From: Rhytidiadelphus loreus
Lineage: Eukaryota > Streptophyta > Bryopsida > Hypnales > Hylocomiaceae
DNA: 64,000 bases
Direction of reading: 5' to 3'
NCBI GenBank assembly: GCA_947034895.1
Contig: OX344763.1
Coordinates: 2,172,501 to 2,236,500 of the forward strand
The position numbers and the translations under genes were made by a program. Within the stretch, counting starts at the first letter, position 1, and each line of letters opens with the position of its first letter. Shown one piece after another: positions 10,749 through 24,748 of this stretch. The notes under the pieces were generated by a model. That model had not been told where the DNA came from. It did not search any database and was given only the letters and a program-made list of their open reading frames with translations.

Positions 10749-13009
10749 GCTCCTCATCAAAGGATTTGGGATACATATCTTCAATAGAAATTACTTCATG
10801 GAATAAATAATTGTTCAACTTGGAGGTCTATACGTTGGCCAAATTGTCCTCACCAACTTCATTGGCTAGTCTTGAAGACGCATTTAGGGTGGTTATCATA
10901 GGGGAGTAAGTTGTAATAGATGCAATGTGATCCCTATAATTTGGCCTTCCTTAAAGGCAAAGGCCCCTACAAAATTGGCTAGGATTTGTACTTAGAATGT
11001 TTTACAAAATTAAAGCTATTATTATAAAGTTCAATCTAATGGCGATTTATAATCTCAATTTGTGGGAAGTTTAAATTTGTAGTTTGTAGCTACACTTTGG
11101 ATTGTAAAGACAATTTATTGTGGATAGTATGCCACATTTAACTACTTTTGGACTATTCAATGAATTCAGGACAAAATATCTAGAGATCTCCAGGTAATAA
11201 CATCAGGAGATCCCTCGATGTTTGTATAGATCTCCTTATGTTTTCCATTATCTCTTGATGAACAATTTTTTTTTCTTGATGTCCATTACTAATTTTGGAC
11301 TTTCCAAAGTCCAAAAGTAGTTAAATTTGGCATTAATATATATGATTTAGTTTTAGAGATTGAATCATAGCTAAAATTTGTGTACAATTCTTATTCAAAT
11401 TTTATTTTCATTTTGAGAGTATTGAATTATTGAATCATAGCAATTCATTTGAATGTGTACCCCTATGGTTGCACAAACATATTGTGCCAAAATCACATCA
11501 TCTGAAAATGTACTAAAGTGTGAGTCCATAAGTGCCTAAACATTGTCCTTGTTACATCTAAATTAAGCACATAAGTGAGATGGAATTTCAGTTAAAGATA
11601 AATTTGTGCCATTTCCAAAAACATAAAATTCATGAAAATTCAACATTCCTACCTTTTAACAGAAATTCAAACTTCATCCATTATTTTCTATTGACCCCTA
11701 AATTAAGTTTGACTTGATATTTTTCCTACATTCTTAGGGCAACACCTATTATCTAAATCCTAATTTTAGACTTGGATGGATAGAATCTATTTAAGTTCAT
11801 TCATTATTCATTCCAAACTTCATCCTTTAATATCTTCTAAGTTTTAAAATATTTTTCAAAGTCTAATTTAGTTTTGAACTTTTCTAATCTTCTTCTATGA
11901 GATTCTAAATCTTAGTTTTTTTCCTTGATTATCTTCAAAGTTTTAAACTTAACATCTATCTTTCCCAAAAGTGTTGAATTATTTCTATTCAATTACTATT
12001 TTTAGACTTTTTTGAACTTTGTTTCTTAAAGATCTTGATTTTACGTATCCAAAACGCTAAGTTAATTCAAGTTTGAACTTCCCTAGTGAAAGTTATTCAT
12101 GGATGAAGTTTGACTACTAATCAATATTTCAAACTTCATCCACTAATTTTGTTCAACTTCTAATTTGAAATTAACTTCAAATTTTACTTTTATGATTTGG
12201 ATTCTTACTACTACCTAAGGTTCTTTTTTCGTTCCTTTTGGATGAAATTTATTAAGTTTCATCCATTCTACCTTCTATACTTCATCCACTTCCAATTTAT
12301 TTGTTTTGACTCTATTTTCTACATGTTTTATGTTTTCGGAAACCTATGTACTTATTCTATAAGCATATAAAACTAAATTTGGAATCAAATCTAACCTTAA
12401 TGGTCTGAATCTAACTTACAATTTGGCTATGGTTTAAAGTTTCTAATTAAGATATTCAAGGGAAAAGTTGGGGTTTTATGAACTTACCTCAATATTAACC
12501 CCATCTATGAGGCGATCAAAAACTCCTTCAAACGCATCCTTGTTCACCATTTTTTGCCTCCCCTTGAATTTTGCTCACTGGTTAATGTTGTAGAATTTGA
12601 TACAAGTTGTGAAGTTGAACCTCAATTGCTTCCTATTCAATTCCAAGTTGCCTTCTTTTTGTTCTTCTCTCCTTTTCTTTTTCCTTTCCTTCTTTCCCCT
12701 CCAAGACTATTCTATTCAATTATTAATATTCAACTAGTTGACTTGGGAATGGAATACTTGTCACCAATTTCAAGAAAAGAAATGTCTTATGCAATCTTCT
12801 TCCCTTATCCAAGTCAATAACTTCTTAATCTCAAATTCTAATGGCTAATTGAGATTCCTTGGATTTCTACCCAATCTCTATCTATTGCTTACTTCCCACA
12901 TTTAAACCAACACTTCATCTTCTCTACTCTTCCATTGCAATTTGAAGTTTGAGTTTGGAAAAGCCTTGTTATTTTATACAATAATGTACAGGATTTATTT
13001 TTAGAGCTC
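10749..13009. other. AT-rich intergenic DNA, no gene seen
   Basis: No credible coding region. ORFs below 100 codons here are Phe/Leu/Ser-rich composition artefacts. Between 11640 and 12330 the motif 'aacttcatcca' occurs several times. The reverse complement recurs in the right-hand LTR (for example 63493 and 63642), so a decayed reverse-orientation piece of that family is possible. Confidence 0.6.
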
Positions 13010-13540
13010 AATTGTCATATTTTTTTCAAAACAAAATGTTCTACAAGGTTAACTTGGATTGTTAGAAAAATCTCAACATTGGAATTAGTCTATTTTAATT
13101 CCATCCTAGAACTATTAATAATTTAGTTTTTCCCTCTATTACGTACCTTCTTCTAATTAACAATTTTTTAAAGAATGAAAATCACATTATTTTCTTAACT
13201 TGTATTTTTTTAATATTATCAACTCAATTATTCATGATAAAAAAGAAATTAAAATTAAAAATCTATAATACAAAAATTATCAGTTAAGAAGATCCAAAGC
13301 CTCACAACTAGTTTGCCACAATGCCAAAAAACATGATTTCTTCACTTTGAATCACCACTTATCTTGCAATCTATACGGTGAAAGTATCATTCTAAATTTT
13401 TTTTCCCATACATTCTCATACTAGTCTACTACAAGATCATATGGTTAGATATGCAAAAAGAATACCATTAAATTACTTTTTTGCTCTTTGCACTACAAAT
13501 GACAGTTTTGAGTAGTTTTTGACAAAAATAAATATAGTCT
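13010..13540 (+). mobile_element. 5'-truncated family A (TTAA-type) fragment
   Basis: Matches the right half of 24749-25679 with heavy decay: a 'ttaacttggattgttagaaa' part, then 'cttgcaatctatacggt', 'aagatcatatggttag' and 'gacagttttgagtagttttt'. The right end is worn and no TTAA end could be placed. Confidence 0.55.
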
Positions 13541-15127
13541 TTGGTTGGGACTGCATATTGTAAGTTTTGGTGTTTTGTTTGGCAAATTTTGTGCATTGTA
13601 TACAAATCAGGTTCAATCTTCCCAATGAGTTTCGTGTTCAAGTGGAGGGATTATATTCATGACCATACAATGTTCCCCTATGTGTGTCATCCCTTTAGTT
13701 TTATCACCAGACAAAGCAAAAATACAAACTCTATGGAACATTCGATGAACCAACCACGCCATTCTTTCCTCTTGTATTCAATAATTCTTTTAGCTCTGAA
13801 TCTCAATAACTGTGCATAGAAAGGGTTGGAGGTTGATTGAATTCATTGAAAGAACCCCAATTGTTTCAGGTATTTAGATAGAGTGTGTTTGTGAAAAATA
13901 GAACAGATCAGCTATGCAAGTGGTGAAGAATGTACTTTTCCACAAACAGGCTTTGCTTTTGAGTCACCAAGCACAATTTATGGTGAATTTTGTATAGGAA
14001 AATCACCAAAGTGGAGGGGATTTTGGGGGAAAAAAGGTTGACAAGGAGGGTGAAGCCCAATGAGGAATGCTTGTGTTTTTATGGAATTCTTGACAATGAG
14101 GAGATTGCCCAAACATTAATGCACATTTAGAAATGAATGAAATATATGATTGATGAATGGAAATCCATAATCACCAATTACATGGATTTCATGCCTCATG
14201 AAGAGATTATGGGAAATAATCCTCCCACAAAATGAATAGGACATTTCTTGGTAGGTTTTTACATCATAGGTGTATAGTTTATATCTTTTGAAGTTGGCAT
14301 GTCTAAACTTCATTACGTGTTTTTTCAGGCCTTTGGAAGATTGTGAGTTCCCAATAGTTCCCGAATTGTGGGAACGTCATTGCATTAGGAGTTCGACATG
14401 GTAGAGAGACTGCCACACTAGATAATATTAATGATTTTTTTTAATTAATTAAAAAATTGAATTGAATTTTTTAAATATTTTTTAGTATTAAATAATCTAA
14501 CTATCCAGCTGTCGTTCACAGCATAGGGAACCAAGCTAAAATAGTCTCTTAGAGGCCTCAAAAAATACATAATGTATTTGGTTTTCTCACATGGCATTCT
14601 TTTTCAACCTTTGTATTTCCTATATCCCAAAATAAGTGCCCACATTGGAACCTCATGTTGTTGTTGTTGAAATTCATTGATAATATTGTAAAATGCATGA
14701 CTAAAAAGGGTCCAAAACCAATGAAGAACATTGTATGTGTTCATTGCAACCTAAATGAAATCAAGCCCAAGAAAGTCTCTATACAACCTATTGAAAGCTA
14801 TTGAAAAAACATAACATTCAATAGCCTTTAGAGAGTCTACCTTTCCCTCTGCGGAGGTCTCATCAACAAAACACATCTACATGGAGAATTAAAATAAGTG
14901 TTCATACCAATACCAAGATTATGGCAATATATTTATGGTATATTATATTCTTTTTGCCAAGTCTAAAAACCAGCCAAACAAATGAACAAAGAAATGTTAA
15001 GATTTGCCAAAAATCTTAAGAACCTTTGAATCAAAATCCTTGTGTCATTTAACAAAGTTTGGAGATGTCATTTCTATATTGAAATCAATTACGTACTATG
15101 AATCTTCAAAAAGTATGGGATAATTTG
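13541..15127. other. Intergenic DNA, no gene seen
   Basis: Composition is slightly less AT-extreme at 13830-14400, but no frame stays open long enough and no protein family is recognisable. I see no tRNA-like or other structured RNA that I can support. Confidence 0.5.
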
Positions 15128-15570
15128 AAAATGAGAGCTTGACCGCTCATTGTCAAAATGTCAAAATTTTGTTTGATGTAGAGTTTTAGACCTCATTTAG
15201 TCATAGTAGAATTTTTTTTTTCCGTTTACTTTGAGCTAAAAAAAGTTGAAAGATCTATCTAATTTTTTTCTCCAAAAATCTGTTTGATATTTTTAGCCTC
15301 CAATCAAAATTTACAAATAAAATTCAAAGAGGATGTATGAAAATATCCTTTCCAACTCCTTTCTAAAATTTCTCCATAATTTTTTATTTGACACTAGAAA
15401 TCTCAAACGGATATCTAAATAAGAAATTTAACTAGATTCAACAACTTTTTCAGTTCAAAGTTTTTTGAAAAAAAATATTCTAATATGACTAAATGAGGTT
15501 TGAAACTCTACTTCAAATAAAATTTCTACTTTAATTTGACTTAATTATGAGCACTAGAGCTCCTACTAAT
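15128..15570. mobile_element. MITE with long inverted arms, family C copy 1
   Basis: The arms at about 15128-15260 and 15445-15570 are inverted copies: 'gacctcatttagtcatagt' on the left and 'atatgactaaatgaggttt' on the right. Related copies lie at 22045-22933, about 51040-51350 and 53643-54014. There is no ORF. Confidence 0.7.
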
Positions 15571-17183
15571 TTACATATTTCACATTGTTTGCTTCACCTT
15601 CTACCATCCCATGTGTATATAAGTAAAGAGCTTATCTAAATAATGTAAATATTTGATTATGAATGGTTTCTTCAACAAAGTGTAGTGATATAATTGTTGA
15701 AGTCTTTGATTTCAAAGAACTATATTTTGTATTGATGAAAATTTTATTTGAAATATGAAATTTTTATTGGTATTGACCTAGTTTGCAATTGCGATTGAGG
15801 TATTGCTTCATCACTTCATTTCTCTTAAACATATCGACACATGTAATTGTAATTATTGATTTAGTGTAGAATATTCCACATCATTCTATTCGGGGGAGGT
15901 AGAACCAATGACTAATACTAAATGTTATGCTTTATTTTGGGATGGAAGGAGTAATTGATACATTGTTTTACATTTGTTAATTACAAAAGTAAGGTGGGCA
16001 GTTTCTTGATGATGGTGTAGACTAGTTAGAAGTATGTGTAAATTTTGGATGGCATGGTGGGAGAAGATGATGGTACTATAAGTGCCTAACACATGCAAAT
16101 TTGTAGTCTCTTAGAATGACATCCTATAAGGTAGAATAGCCGATGACCACCTAAATTTGCAATCTAGACATTTGGGTATCTTGTGTAATGTGTTTATTGT
16201 TGCTTGTATTTTTTAGAGAAAAAAATAGTGGAATTGACTAAAATACAAGTGGAATCATATTAATTTGATAAGAACTTGAATTGGTATGAATTTTCAAATC
16301 CAAAATATAAAATTGCTAATAGGTGGGGGTCATCACCATCTTCAAAAAGTTCAAAATCAGCAACCTACTACCGTAATCTCATTTGATGAGTGTTATAAAA
16401 ACACTAGTTTTAACATTCTAAAAGCCCCTCTTTCATTGGCTAGAATTACAACTTATTCAGACAAGTATTTATTTAGAATCAAGCTCACCTAAACCAACAT
16501 TTATTGAACCACATCTTAATCAACCTTAAAACATCTATAAATAGATGTGAACTTGGTGTCATTCTCTAACAATAGCACCCAATTTCTTGCCCAAAGTACA
16601 TGACTTACACACTTTGTGGAAATGGGTGGGAGATTGGCACAATTAAGAAGGTCCAATAGATGGTGAAATTGGATGACTAATAGCATTGGGTTGATGTTTC
16701 GGGCACTCATTTTGTGTTCTATTGTTTCTTATGGTCCACTTTAGATGGCACATGTCAACAGGCTTGAGATAAGAGCCTCAAAATTTGAACTAACATTATG
16801 TCCAACTAACGGTGAGGCAATACTATGTATTTATATCTTATAATATGTTTAAGGGGACAAGTGTACTTCAAGGGGTACTAGCTTTGAAGCCTTGTTATTT
16901 CAATCATGTTTGGCATGACACCTAAGAGCCACATAGGTGCCACCTTTTCTTGCTCATTTTGTTACTTAGGCTATAAATTAAAGTCATCAGTGAACATAAC
17001 AAAGGTTAAACGATTTAAATATGAATTTTGCACTACTCAAGGTGTAGAATTTATTGTAATCTCAAGCTTGTTGCTTCAATCTCTTCACCCAAACTCAAAC
17101 CTTGCAAGACAAGGTGTTTTGGTCTTGCAAGTGGTAACTAGTACATAGCCTATCAAGGTTTAAATCTTTTCTTATTGTAGCGG
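15571..17183. other. AT-rich intergenic DNA, no gene seen
   Basis: Only short ORFs of biased composition. No repeat match inside the window was noticed. Confidence 0.5.
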
Positions 17184-17192
17184 CAATTGAAG

Positions 17193-17428
17193 GGCCAGGG
17201 TGAACTGACCCCCTCATTACCCTAACCAGAGGTTATTGTGAAAAAAAGCCCCCTAATTTTTACTATGATTTTTCTAATTTCTTCACCTGCCCTAGCTAAT
17301 TAGGGGCCATTGATTGCAAATCTAAATTCAGAATTTGCAAATTTTATCATCTGATTGCAAATAAAAAATTCCACAATGTTTTCCCCAAGGGTAAAACGGG
17401 GCAATGAAGGGGTCAATTCACCCTGGCC
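17193..17428. mobile_element. 236-bp MITE, MULE-like, copy 1
   Basis: The ends are inverted: GGCCAGGGTGAACTGACC at left, and GGTCAATTCACCCTGGCC at right. The flanks match at 7 of 9 positions (CAATTGAAG at 17184-17192, TAGTTGAAG at 17429-17437), as expected for an aged 9-bp duplication. The inside matches 28536-28760, including 'aaaaaaagccccct' and 'gcaaataaaaaattcca'. Confidence 0.8.
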
Positions 17429-17437
17429 TAGTTGAAG

Positions 17438-19975
17438 TGGGCGATCAGTCTGTTTTAGAAACTAAGTCTGCAATACTTGATAAGTTACTAACCTTAGCTC
17501 ATGGGCCGCTAGCTTCATTGACTTGATATAAAAATAAAAATAAACTTTTCTTTCAGTTGTGTACAAATGAAGTTCTTGCTAGCAGTCACTGAATTTTATA
17601 ATGTAAGGTAGCACCACCTATAACCCTCATTGTACCTATAACCATCTCTTCTAAAATCTTGGAAAATCTTGGGGAAGTTAATAGATGTGATTACAAGGAT
17701 GTACTACACTTAAACATCTACATATTAGACCCTAGTGTTGGTATTAGGTGTTTTTTTGGTCACCTCTTTAAAAATTCACAACAATGTCCAAAAAATACAT
17801 GTAAAAGTGCACTGGAATGTTTTTCTCTTGCTAATAGGGTCTATTAATTTCGTTGGATGTCTATTAATAGAAATCATGTCCAAAACCCTTAAATTGACGG
17901 TTATGGGTGTTGCTACTTTAATTAAAATTCGTTTCTACTACTTATGTGTATTTGATATGCTATTTTTGTCTTAACTGACAATTCAATGTTGTTAATGCAG
18001 GCAATCATGTCCGTTATATTGCTTCAATACTAGGTGGCAACCTAGGTGTAGGTGCCTAAAATATGGAAACTAGAAGAACTTATATAGGGTGTACCAAATT
18101 AAAGGGCCATTCATGATAACACATTCACAAGAGCGGGTCGCCTGGGAGAAAGGGCGGGTTACCTTTGGTGAAGGGTAGGTCACCCGTGGTCATACTTGTG
18201 GTTCAATTTTTTTTTCGAACTTTCCACTTATCCACTCGGATTTGTCATATCATTCAATTGTCATCTGAATGAAACCGCTTGAATTTGCCGCTAGTAGTAG
18301 TCTGCAGCTTCACATGATGAATCACATTTCAGTTGTGCACAACTTAGACTTTATATATGTGCAAGACAAGATTTATGTAAATCATGTTTTCTCCTTTGTG
18401 GATTTGTTTTTCTTCTTGTCTAGCTTGTGCACCACTTAGAGTGATCCATTTCTTTTGATTGTCTAGTACAAACATGATTAGCTATAATGTCACGTTGGAA
18501 TAACTTGCTAGTTTGCTCATTTTTTTTCTGAATGCAGAACTTTGACCTAAAATACAGAGAACAGTTATCCTCAGTCATTCAGCCGTGCATAATATGCACA
18601 CGGTCAACTTCCTCTAACTTATTGAACAACACCAAGATATCTCAATCAAAGCATTTTGAAAGAAGAATTGATTATCTTACCATACTAGCTTGTCACACTT
18701 TGTCTCTTTCTTGTTGCCATTCGGCATGCATTAGCTTCCAATGTTCAAAACTAGGCTTGCTCCTAATCTTGAAACCTCGAAATTTCCCAGTCTGATAACC
18801 TCTAAGATGTGCATCACATTTTTGAATTAGAAAAGTGATCAATAATCTGGATATTTAATATAGGAATATAAATCAAATTGAAATATTTCTTTCTTAATGG
18901 ATATTTAATATGTGAGTTGAGTTGTGGATAACCGTAATCATTACTGACCCAAAGCACTACCCTAAAATCATGGACAATGGGTATATATATATATAACAAC
19001 CTCAACAATTATTTAAATGTCGTCTTTAGGTCATTTACCAATGAAAAATTGAACCTTTATAACTTTTGCACATGGTATCTAAAGAACACATTCTTTGGTT
19101 TGTTAAAATGCTCTTTCATTTGCTAAGAATTTGACTAGTCTAAATGCTAGTGTGTGGCAAATCAAGAAGAAGAGGCGGCAAAGGGTCAAGCAAGATGCAT
19201 ATGAACAAGCTGATGTTGTTGATGCGAAGATTCAGCAAAGCCAACAACCAAAGGTGCCCTTTGTGCACTCAACTTCCTTCTTGAAGGCTTGTCCATTAGA
19301 AGAAAATTTTGTAGATTCGATCCCCATTCATTATCCAAGTAGTTGAGCACTTGTATGTTAAAAAATGGTTGTACAGAGTCCATAATCAAGGTTTGGAGTT
19401 CATCCATGCCTCAAAGTTTTTTTTGTCACATAGTACATTTTTTCTTTAAAAACAAATGGAGTCCTACCACCATTAGAGGGCTCCATGACCGATTTAACAC
19501 CTGTAGTGCAATGCAAACACATTGTTATACACATGGTATGTGCAATTCACGTTTTCTTGTAATGCCGCCTAATGTGAATGACACACTCCTTCCAGTCCAT
19601 TCCTATTTTAGCAATAGCGTTGTTGTTTGAAAAACAGACCTTGATTGCCTCCTATAGTAGTAGGCGCCGGTGCCTCACTCCATCATCTTCCTAACAACAC
19701 TCTTCCAAAACACTAGGTGGGAAAGGGCCCTTAGTTGTTGCATGAGGCATGGTCCATAGGAAGACACACTTCCCAGGTAATTGACCATCTATGTGTCAAA
19801 AAGCTAGAAATTTACATATATTTATCAAGATTTAGAGTCTTAGTATCAAGGTATTTTGTCACGAAGATCATCTATCATCATGCACAACAAAGGTTCACTG
19901 GGTGTTGTACAATATTGAATACAAGGAACAATGATTCTCATGGGCCAAATGATTGAAATTTCTTCTAAAGGGATA
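17438..19975. other. Intergenic DNA, no gene seen
   Basis: ORFs of 60-95 codons are present, but none shows a recognisable domain or a convincing start. I do not call genes here. Confidence 0.5.
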
Positions 19976-20865
19976 TTAACCCATAAAGGGCCAAGGCCTT
20001 TTTTTCTATCAAAAAGCACTCAAAACTGCCATATCCATAGCAAAAAATTAAGAAAATTAAAAATTGTTTTTCTTTGCAGATCTAACCGTAGAATCTTACA
20101 CCCAACGAGTATGATAATGTGTGGAATAAATTTCAGAAATTTTGACAGCACAAATTGCAAGATATCTACATTTAAAGTGAAAAAAACAATTTTTTATCAC
20201 ATCATGGGACTAGATTAATTTGACTTTGGACCTTTTTAAATTAAATTCTTTACACTACAAAGTTTTGAGCTTAAAATTTTTATTGTGGGGAATTTAGTTG
20301 AGAGTCTAGGAAGGAAAAAAGAATTTAAAAACTTAATTTTCATCCTCAAAAAAATTATTAAGTAGAAGTAGGTATGATATAGAAGGAAAATCTAAATTAT
20401 TAATATCTCTAAAATGAAATTAAAATGCACTAATTCCAATGCTGAGATTATTCTAGGAATCAAATTGAACTATGTGTAACTTTCTTTTTCTTAAATGTAA
20501 AGATTGCATTAAAAAATGAATCCAATAAGTTATTTTTTCAAGAAGATGCTCTAAGTGCCCCCAAAACAAGATTATCCATGACTTTCTCATAACAAATCCA
20601 AATGGAATGAATCAAAGCTTTCCATGTATAAAAAAATATAATCTATGAGAAAAAAATTCCAATTATTCCTATTTTGAATTTTTTTTTTTTGTTGCCCTCT
20701 CTCCCTTGGTTTGAGCTTATTTGGGCATAACTTTTGTTCCTAAGAACTAATAGAAAAAATAATAATATTCCCATGAAGCTAATCAATTTTTCTATCTTCA
20801 AAAAAAGTTTCAAAAAATCATGAAAAAAATTCACCCCAAGGGGCCAATAGTCCGTAAGGGGTTAA
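19976..20865 (-). mobile_element. Family A (TTAA-type) element, reverse orientation
   Basis: TTAA stands at both ends (19976-19979, 20862-20865), followed inward by CCCATAAAGGGCC and preceded by GTAAGGGG. The inside is the reverse complement of family A, for example 'gaatgaatcaaagctttcc' against 'agctttgattcattcc' in the forward copy at 25030. Confidence 0.75.
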
Positions 20866-21089
20866 CTTTAACTCAACAATCCTTACGAAATGTAGATATG
20901 AGATTTTGTAAGGCACTCTTATAACATAGGGGTCTAGGTGTGCCATTAACTTGGGCTAAACTTTGGATAGGCCTCATAAATGGGAATGTGCACCACACAA
21001 ACTGTTATTGAATTTTAGAGAAATCTTCTTCAATGGCGTGCTCAATGCGAACTGAAGTTTCAAGAAATTTACAATTGTGCTTACAATAT

Positions 21090-21427
21090 AGGTGGGGGTT
21101 CTTATTGCGGCCCTCTTCTTCAAACAGACCCGTAGGGAACTCTAAAATAGATAGTAAGTGTTTTTAAAATGGATTGTCAACAATGTGAGAGCATAATTAA
21201 GATTTGTCAATGGATGGAATAAGAGCAAGGGAGGATCCATTTCAAAGTTAGGGTGAGTTTATTTAATTTTTTAAAATGAGAATTGATTGCCCAATTGCCT
21301 TCTTACAAATGTTAAAAAAATTTAGGGTCCGTTTAAGATTAGTAATGGTCGCATTTAGGAACCGTGTGTACTACTTTTTGAATGCCATAAAGCTTGCTTT
21401 TGGTCAAGCCAAATATATTTTTCAAAC

Positions 21428-21463
<36 letters not shown>

Positions 21464-21690
21464 TTGCAAGGCCTATGATGAAGAATAGGTGCCTACCACA
21501 TAATTCTTTGAAAATTCATAAGTAATTAATAAATGCTCCAAAAAATATGAAACCACTTGTGTTAAATTCCACATCAATTTTTCTTCAAGTGAAAAATTTA
21601 TAAAAAAAAATTAGGGCATCTGCAAACCATGAAAAAGGTCCAACAACCCTTACAATGACAATGATGGTTTATGAGCACACTGTACATTAA
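21090..21690. repeat. Dispersed repeat D, copy 1 (about 600 bp)
   Basis: Matches 25850-26440 over most of its length, for example 'gagaattgattgcccaattg' and 'atatgaaaccacttgtgtta'. Copy 1 carries a (GT)n tract at 21429-21460 where copy 2 has a short degenerate GT-rich segment. No terminal repeats or coding potential were identified. Confidence 0.75.
21429..21460. repeat. (GT)16 microsatellite
   Basis: An uninterrupted run of 16 GT units inside dispersed repeat D copy 1. Confidence 0.95.
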
Positions 21691-22044
21691 AGGAGTGGGG
21701 TTCCTATCTGGCTACACCCAAGTGGGAACATGCTTTAAGTTATGTAAGGTAAATCAACCCATTGTGGTTAGAATTTGGAGTCTACCCTCATGCCATTACT
21801 GAAATTTTTCAAATTTTTTCCTTTACAAAGATAAGTGTGAGAAATAGTGGGAGCAGTTGAAATTTTATTTTTCAGACAAAGTGTGAATTAGTAATGTATT
21901 TCTGAAGTGATCTTCCCAACATGGTCTATAGGCTGCTCCATAACCAACAAAAAGTATACACAACATGCTCATCTTAACCACCTAAGTGGTCACAATAATT
22001 TCTAATGTAGAATGCCATGAAAAGTAACTTCTAACAATGATTTA

Positions 22045-22933
22045 GAGCATCCCCACAATGGGGCACTAAAGGGAGCCAACACAAGGAGTGGGCTTCTTGC
22101 TGTGGGGCAAACTTGTAGTTAATACATTATCAATTAAAATTGAGTTTTAGATGAGAGGAAGAGCTCATTATATACACATGAGGTAGTAGGATGTAGAACA
22201 ACCCATGTGGGATAATGTAAATTAGAATTAGTAGGAACTCAACTGCTCATAGTTAAGTCAAATGTAGGTTTTGTTTTTTAATAGATTTTCAAACCTCATT
22301 TAGGCATAGTAGAAAAAAAAATTCAAAATGCTTTGAACTAAGAGAAGTTGGTAAATGAAGACAAATTTAATCTCCCAAAATCCATTTGAGATTTAGAATC
22401 TCTGATCAAAAGTTATAGACAAATTTGAGAGAAGGGTTGGAAGGGAATTATTTTTTACAATTTCAAACTTCCTCTCTCAAATCTGTCCATATATTTTGAT
22501 TGGAGGTTCTAAATCTCAAACGGATTTTTGGAAATGAAAGTTATCTTCATTTACCAACTTCTCTTAGTTCAAAGTGTTTTGGAAAAAAAAATTCTACCAT
22601 GCCTAAATGAGGTTTGAAATTCTATTGAAAAACAAAACCTACTTTTGACTTAACTATGAGCAATTAAGCTCCTACTAGTTCTAATTTACATTATCCCACA
22701 TGGTTTGTTCTACATCCTACCACTTCATATATATATAAAGAGTTTCCCTACTCAATTCTAATCTCAAGGTAAGATGGAGATATTTTTCAACAAACATGAG
22801 ATGGTTGGTGGATTCAATTCTCTTATTTAGTTGAAAGCAATTTTTTGTGATTTTGGCCTTGGTTTGCAACTACACTTGCCAAATGCCCATTTGGTGCCCC
22901 TATTGGCAAGTTTGATGTGGGAATGCTCTTACA
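22045..22933. mobile_element. Long-inverted-arm element, family C copy 2
   Basis: The core arms at about 22130-22460 and 22470-22760 are inverted matches: 'cccatgtgggataatgtaa' and 'aaacctcatttaggcatagt' both recur inverted. Outside them, GAGCATCCCCAC at 22046 and GTGGGAATGCTC at about 22918 look like the outer termini. No clear target duplication was seen, so the outer edges are tentative. Confidence 0.65.
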
Positions 22934-24748
22934 TTAGAAAAGTTGGGTGTTCCTAATGTGATCACTAATCACTCCATGAGTGTTCGGTTAGATATTGATT
23001 GTGGGCTGAGAAAACCGTCATAGGGTCATGATGTGTCCACTATGGGTGATCTAACCATTATAAGCTGTTTTATGTTATTCAGTTCTGAACAACATGACAG
23101 TTTTTTGTTTTTTGTTTTATTTGGAGAGAAATGGTAGAATCCATTCAATTGAAAGTAAAAATCCAATCCAGAGCAAAATGCTCCTCCACCCAAGCAATCA
23201 AGTGGCCAGCAGCCCAACACCACAATGAAATGTGAATCATCAATCTGACACTTCTTCAGAATTGCACCATCTCACAGAGCAGAGTGCCATCACAGTTCTG
23301 TTCATTGAATCAGGCATGAACAGGGAACCATTCAGAGTTGAAATATTTCCAAAACCAAAATCTTGCATTTTCAAGTAGATGATCAATTTCACCGCCTACC
23401 TAGGCGTATTTTATTTACACTCAAGAGCCCAAGAAGTTTGAGAATTTAAGTTAATGCACAATCCATATTTCATCACGTCAACAGTGCACATCCTGTCCTC
23501 AGCCCCCACCACAGGTTTGATTATACTCAATGCATTTTGGGGTTCCAAAATCCCACAAAAGTTTCATGGTAACAGGACCACTTGGAACATACTCCTTAGA
23601 AGTGCAGCTCTGTCTATGGCTCATTTGGACCACCAGGAATCAGGCTGCTAGTCTACACAAACTTTTATGGGACTCTGATACTTGAGTCAGGACATCCTTG
23701 TAACTGTGTTCTCTTTGCAATGGATTCCCATTTGTTTCAAAAAAAGAAAATAAATTTTTATTGCCTCACTACCTAGAAGGACAAATCAGTCTAGCTGTGG
23801 TCAAAACTTTCATTTCCACAATTACCAATGGTTGTGGTCAATAGTTTGAAAATAGTTTGAAAATAATAGTCAATTGCAACTTCGGTAGGTGGCCCAATGA
23901 ACTCGTACAACATGTTTTTTTATCAATTTTTAATACAATTTACTCGACTTTAGTGCTTTTTCCTTCATCTCCTATTTTTCACCATCATCATGTTATTGCT
24001 ATTAGTATTCTAAAAATATCTTAGCAATCATTGATGATTGTAATATATAGAAAGTTTTCCACCCAATTATAGACACTTAACCCTTTAAGGACTAGACGTT
24101 CAAATTTCAAACACAAATGGATACAAAAGCATCCCAAGCACACAAAGATGCATTTTTTAATCCATCAATATTTTTGAGTATTTTTGTATTAATTCTTCAA
24201 CATTTGTATGGCATAGATTTTGAAGATTTTGCTTTGCAAACACTCTATGATTCAAAGGATATTGGTAGGTCTTGCTTCAAAAAGAAACTTTTTAGTTTAA
24301 AAATGACCCTTCAAAAATGACTTTAACAAAAAATTTAAATAAAGATCTTCAAAAATCACTATGATTAGAATTTAATATTTTGAACTTAGAAAGGAAGAAT
24401 GTTATTGTAAAAATCATGAATATTCAATCTAAAATTGATTTTAGAAGGAATTTTTAATTTTTGGCTTCAAATTTTATTGAGAAATATTGGTTTGTGTACT
24501 AGTGGATCTAATCGCATGGATATGATTTATAGATCTTATTTTACAACTATTGTTTGAGAGTCATCATTAAACTATCATTCTAATTTGCTTTATAGAATAA
24601 TTTTACAAAATTTGAACTCTCCCAAGTAATTTTTTTAGCACCTTATACATTTGTCATCATGCAAGACCAAAATTCTCCAAGGGTTGTTCAATAAGGTGAA
24701 GGCATCCCAAAGAATCCTTGTACCTATTTATGTACCTTAGACTACCTC
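22934..24748. other. Intergenic DNA with a possible family B fragment
   Basis: No gene is supported. A segment from about 24050 has 'cttaaccctttaaggact' after 'cacccaattatagacac', resembling the left flank and end of the TTAA-type element at 27880. 23020-23700 is less AT-rich, but its 65-codon ORFs match no domain I recognise. Confidence 0.45.

Noticed and set aside
12554..12820. 88-codon ORF as a gene
   Set aside because: Isolated, compositionally biased (FLFFSPFLFPFLL), with no splice partners or domain.
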